A stretch of DNA of 64,000 bases, taken from assembly GCA_021442155.1 (NCBI GenBank), contig CM038214.1, forward strand, positions 48,366,703 through 48,430,702, read 5' to 3'. This DNA comes from Cymbidium sinense. Its lineage: Eukaryota > Streptophyta > Magnoliopsida > Asparagales > Orchidaceae. Positions within the stretch are counted from its first letter, which is position 1. Every line of letters starts with the position of its first letter. The notes below the pieces were generated by a model. It searched no databases, was not told where the DNA came from, and worked only from the letters and a program-made list of their open reading frames with translations. The position numbers were made by a program, and so were the translations under genes. Shown here piece after piece: positions 59,711 to 64,000 of this stretch.

Positions 59711-60964
59711 AGGGTTTATAGTTAGTTTAGGGTTTAGGATTTATGGTTTAGAGTTTGGGGTTTAATGTTTAAGGTTACAAGTTTTAGGGTTTAAGTTTTA
59801 GGGTTTAGGGTTTAATGTTTAGGGTTATTTATTTTAAGGTTTAGGGTTTGGGGTTTAGGATTTTAGGCTATAGGGTTTAGAGTTTAGGGTTTAGGGTTTT
59901 AGGTTTAGGGTTTAGGGTTTAGGATTGGAGATTTATGGTTGTTGGTATAGGGTTTGGGGTTTAGGGTTTAGGTTCTTTTAAAAAAAATTAAGTAAACTAG
60001 TAGGTTTAGGTTTATTTAGTTTATTTTTTATTTATTTGAGTTTATTTTATTTTTTATTTAGGTTTATTTTTATCTTTATTTAGTTTAATTTATTTATCTT
60101 AGTTTAGGTTTCTTATTATAGTTTATTTTTTAGGTGTAAGTTTTTATTTACTTGAGTTTTATTTTTATTTTATTTTTTAGGTTTTGGCTTTATTTTTTAT
60201 TTTTAGGTTTCGGTTTAGGTTTTACGTTTATTTTTAAGTTTTATTTTTTAGTTTAGGTTTAGGTTTATTTTAGTTTATTGTATTTTAATTAGGGTTTAAG
60301 TTTAGGTTTAGGTTTAGTTTATTTTAGGATTAGGTTTTATTTTATTAATTTAGTTTATTTTAGTTTAGGTTTAGTTTTATTTTATTTTTATTTTATGTTT
60401 AGTATTTTTTAGCTTAGGGTTTAGGTTTTATTTTTTTATTTATTTTTAAGTTTTATTTTTTAGGTTTAGGTTTTTATTTAATATTTATTTTATTTTATTT
60501 TAGGTTTATTTTATTTTTATTTTAGGTTATGTTTTTATTTTATTTAGGTATATTATTTTTTTAGGTTAATTTAGGCTTTTATTTATTCTATTTTAGTTTA
60601 GTTTTTATTTTTTTATTTTATTTTATTTTTAGGTTAGTTTTAGGTTTAGGTTTTAGTTTTGGTTTTTGTTTATTTTATTTTTTATTTTATTTTGGTTTAG
60701 GTTTATTTATTTATTTTTTATTTTAGGCTTTATTTAGTTTAGGTTTAGGGTTTAGGGTTTACGGAATAGGGTTTAAGGTTTATGGTTTAGTGTTTAATGT
60801 TTAGGGTTTATTTAGGTTTTACGATTTAGGGTCTAGGGTTTAGGGTTTTAGAGTTTAGGGTTTAGGGTTTAGGGTTTAGGGTTTTGGGTTTTGGGTTTAG
60901 AGTTTATATTTTAGGTCTAGGGTTCAAGTTTTAGTTTAGAGTTTAAGGTTTTTATGTTTATTAT
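59711..60964 (+). repeat. Telomere-type array between GRP copies 8 and 9
   Basis: A single clean unit: canonical 59,712-59,970, tag 59,976-60,004, T-rich block to about 60,735, canonical 60,740-60,960. It is the best example of unit order. Confidence 0.85.
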
Positions 60965-61450
60965 TTTTTTAACATAGAATAAAGTAAGATTCAACATTTC
61001 TTCTTTCGATTTCATCAACCAAGTAACACACCAAGTTTTCTAAGACACAAGCGATGACATAGATAAAAATGAGCACGCATATAGAAAATCAAAAACCCTA
61101 GATAACTAGTACTGTCTCTACTCTAAAGACACAGTTCCAAAAGCAACAGATCAGGATGGCCATTGTTTAGTTTCTCCAATTCCCATCAGAACCACCCTCC
61201 CCCCGAACCTCTCGAGTAACAGGATCTGCTATCATATCCCTAATCTCTCCCTTCGCCACCACCACGGCCATAACCTACGCGCTCATCTCACCTCCATAAT
61301 CACCACTGCTCGACCACCACCTCCAGATCCACCAGCACCTCTAGATACCCCACCACAAGCTGATGATAGCCCCTCAGCCGCCTCCATCAGGATCTAGGCC
61401 GAGCCTAGTTGACGGTGATGTTCCTGCCATTAAGGTTTTGCCCATTCTTA
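60965..61450 (-). pseudogene. GRP tail copy 9
   Basis: Complete from the 3' UTR (starting 'aacatagaataaa') to AATGGGCAAAACC at 61,450. It has the stop at VN-stop-A also seen in copies 2 and 8, plus a short C-rich insertion near 61,199-61,206. Confidence 0.85.
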
Positions 61451-62178
61451 TGATTTATGTTTACTTTTTAATTTATTTAGTTACTTTAGGTTTAGGTTTA
61501 GGTTTTGGGGTTTAGGGTTTAGGTTCTAGGGTTAAGGGTTTAGGGTTTTAGGGTTTAATGTTTTAGGGTTTAGGTTTAGGGTTAGGGATTAGAGTTTAGG
61601 GTTTAGGACTTAGGGTTTGGGGTTGAGGGTTGTAGGGTGTAGGGTTTACAATTTAGGGTTTATGATTTATGGTTTTAAGGTTTAGGGTTTAGGTTTAGGG
61701 TTGTTGGTTTAGGGTTCAGAGTTTGGGGTTTGGGATTAGGTTTTTTTAAATTTTTTTTAAAATTTTTAAAATTTTTATTTTTTTTTAAATTTAGTAAACT
61801 AGTAAGTATAGGTTTATTTAGTTCATTTAGTTTATTTTTATTTTTATATAGTTTAGTTTATTTATTTTAATTTTATTTATTATAATTTATTTTTTAGGTT
61901 TAGGATTAGTTTTATGTTTATATTTTAGTTTAGTTTTATATTTATTTTCATCTTTAAGTTTAGGTTTTATTTTTTATTTTTAGGTTTAGGTTTAGGTTTT
62001 TATTTTACTTTTTTAGGTTTAGGTTTTATTTTTTTGTTTTAGGTTTATTTTAAGGTTTATTTTTTTAGTTTAGGTTTAGGTTTATTTTCAGTTTATTTTA
62101 TTTTATTTAGGTTTTAGGTTTAGTTTATTTTAATTTTAGGTTTAGGTTTTATTTATTTTAGTTTTTTTTTTTTTTTTT

Positions 62179-62215
<37 letters not shown>

Positions 62216-62786
62216 TTATTTTTAGGTTATATTTTTAAATTTATTTTTTAGGTTTAGATTTTTATTTAGTATTAATTATATTTTATTTTAGTTTTATTTT
62301 ATTTTTATTTTAGGTTTAGTTTTTATCTTATTTAGGTTTCTTTTTTACTTTAGTTTAGGCTTTTTTTATTTTATTTTTATTTTATTTTTATTTTTTAATT
62401 TATTTTCTTTTTCGGTATAGGTTTAGATTTCGATTTAGGTTTTAGTTTATGTTTTTATTTTATTTCATTTTTATTTTATTTTGGTTTAGGTTTTTTTATT
62501 TATTTTATTTTTAGGTTTTATTTACTTTAGGTTTAGGTTTTTAGCTTTTTAAGGCTTAAGAATTATGGCTAGTTGAGGGTTTAGGGTTTAAGGTTTATGG
62601 TTTGGGGTTTAGAGTTTAGGGTTTAGGGTTTAGGATTTAGGGTTTAGGTTTAGGGTTTAGGGTTTAGGGTTTAGGTTTTAGGTTTTAGGGTTTAGGGTTT
62701 AGGGTTTAGGGTTCTTAGGGTTTAGGATTTTTAGGGTTTAGGTTTTAGTTCTAGGGTTTAGGTTTTAGTTTAGGGTTTAGGGTTCT
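61451..62786 (+). repeat. Telomere-type array between GRP copies 9 and 10
   Basis: Canonical block to 61,740, then an extended A/T run with the tag at 61,785-61,812, a T-rich block, an almost pure T run at 62,162-62,213, more T-rich words to 62,540, and clean TTTAGGG at 62,575-62,720. Confidence 0.85.
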
Positions 62787-63271
62787 TATTTTTTTAACAG
62801 AGAATAAATTCATATTCAACATTTCTTCTTTTCGATTTCCTTAACCAAGTAACACACTAAGTTTTCTAAGACATAAGCGATGGCGTAGATCAAAAATGAG
62901 CACGCATCGAGCAAATCAAAAAGCCTAGATAACTAGAACTATCTCTATTGTAAAAACACAGTTCCATAAGCAGCAGATCAGATTGGCCAATCTTTAGTTT
63001 CTTTAGTTCCCATCAAAATAACCCCAACCTCTTGAGTAGTGGGATCCACCATCATATCCCTGATCTCTCCCTCCACCAGCACCATGGCTATAACCTTCAT
63101 CATTCCTCCTGCCTCCATAACCACCATTGCTTTGACCACCACCTCCATATCCATCAGCACCTCTAGATCCCCCACCACTATTTAATAACTGCTGCATTCT
63201 TCTCCACGATCAGATCTAGACTAGGCATGGTTGATAGTGATGCTCCTGCCATCAAGGTTCTACCCATTCTT
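62787..63271 (-). pseudogene. GRP tail copy 10
   Basis: Holds the longest correctly phased glycine-rich stretch: 63,197-63,003 in minus sense reads SGGGSRGADGYGGGGQSNGG, then YGGRRNDEGYSHGAGGGRDQ, then GYDGGSHYSRGWGYFDGN and a stop. This gives the natural C-terminus of the parent protein. The 5' end reads NGQNLDGRSITINHA with small changes before a break near 63,195. Confidence 0.85.
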
Positions 63272-63552
63272 AGGGTTTATGTTTACATTTAAGTTTATTA
63301 GGTTTTAGGGTTTAGGTATATTTTTTAATTTATTTAGTTACATTAGGTTTAGGTTTAGGGTTTGGGGTTTAGGGTTTAGGGTTTAGGGTTTAGGGTTAGG
63401 GTTTAGGGTTTATGGTTTATGGTTTAAGGTGCAGGGTTTAGGGTTTAGGGTTTAGGGTTTTAGGGTTTATGCTTTTAGGTTTTAGGGTTTAAGATTAGGG
63501 TTTAGGGTTTGGGTTTTGGTTTAGGTTTTAGTTTAGGGTTTATGATTTTTGG
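63272..63552 (+). repeat. Canonical TTTAGGG-like block between GRP copies 10 and 11
   Basis: About 280 bp, mainly canonical (63,355-63,520). No tag and no T-rich block. Confidence 0.85.
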
Positions 63553-63993
63553 TTTTTTTTAAACAAAGAACAAATTCAGATTAAACATTTCTTCCTTTCG
63601 ATTTCATCAACTAAGTTACACACCAAGTTTTCTATGACACAAGCAATGATATAGATAAAAAATGAGCACGCATAGAGAAAATTAAAAACCCTAGATAACT
63701 AGAATCGTCTCTACTATAAAGACTTAGTTCCATAAGCAGTAGATCTGATTGGCCGTTCTTCAACTTCCCTACTTCCCATCAGAACACATCTTAAGTAGCG
63801 TGATCCACCATCATATCCCCAATCTCTCCCTCTTCCACCACCACGGTTGTAATCTCTATCACTCCTCAAGTCTACATAATTCCACTTCTTTGACCACAAC
63901 CTCCATATCCAGCAGCTCCTCCAGATCCCCAACCACCACTTTATCGCCTCGCCTTAGCCTCCACTAAGTCTAGGCTTGGTTGATGATGTTTCT
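63553..63993 (-). pseudogene. GRP tail copy 11, shorter 5' end
   Basis: The 3' UTR and glycine-rich part are present, but the 5' end stops about 30 bp short of the breakpoint shared by other copies ('tgatgatgtttcttaggttt' at the window edge). It therefore carries its own deletion at the telomere junction. Confidence 0.8.
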
Positions 63994-64000
63994 TAGGTTT

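Noticed and set aside
63272..64000. True chromosome end
   Set aside because: The repeats are interrupted by GRP tails and T-rich blocks and never become a pure terminal array. The window edge falls inside a unit.

Overview
This window looks like repeat-dominated, non-coding DNA from a flowering-plant nuclear genome. The signs are TTTAGGG-type telomeric repeats, CACTA, hAT and MITE transposons, LTR retrotransposons, an RTE-like LINE, fragments of a calcineurin B-like (CBL) gene with introns, and many copies of the last exon of a plant glycine-rich RNA-binding protein (GRP7/8 type). I cannot name the species from sequence alone. I find no intact protein-coding gene; almost every open frame is a shadow or a fossil.

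Part 1 (1-26,362) is a nested transposon nest. The outer layer is a tandem array of four copies of a ~1.05-1.12 kb LTR (ends TGATGTAG...CTACATCA) separated by three short internals of ~450-530 bp: LTR A (ends at 328), LTR B, LTR D (23,634-24,756) and LTR E (25,289-26,362). LTR B is split by a 21.3 kb CACTA transposon (1,110-22,412) with a 3-bp TAA target duplication. The CACTA carries decayed minus-strand transposase pieces (DUF4216-like and Transposase_24-like) near its left end and a possible first exon near its right end. Inside it sits a non-autonomous Tat/Ogre-like LTR retrotransposon (about 9,768-21,050, minus orientation). Its LTRs are very long (4.4 kb on the left, about 5.7 kb on the right) around only ~1.1 kb of internal DNA. 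These LTRs are full of their own tandem repeats (205 bp, ~95 bp, ~230 bp and ~329 bp units).

Part 2 (26,363-39,200) is AT-rich spacer. It holds a diverged short-period repeat field (27,460-28,800), a MITE (about 32,030-32,556), a 145-bp duplication (33,100-33,487) and two exons of a frameshifted CBL10-like gene fragment (36,729-37,009).

Part 3 (39,240-43,880) holds two fossils on the plus strand: a hAT transposase (39,240-40,793), then an RTE-like LINE with endonuclease, reverse transcriptase and C-terminal region (41,070-43,880).

Part 4 (44,053-64,000) is the most unusual stretch: about 20 kb of composite satellite. The unit has a short canonical TTTAGGG block, a ~25-bp non-telomeric spacer tag, a ~1 kb T-rich block of telomere-like words whose word order is conserved between units, more canonical TTTAGGG, and in many units a 0.3-0.5 kb tail of a GRP gene (end of the last exon plus 3' UTR). 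One GRP tail lies on the plus strand at 44,053 and ten on the minus strand from 46,664 onward. The array reverses polarity at about 45,727. Most minus-strand tails share the same 5' breakpoint against TTTAGGG, so one founding event followed by amplification and an inversion is the simplest explanation.
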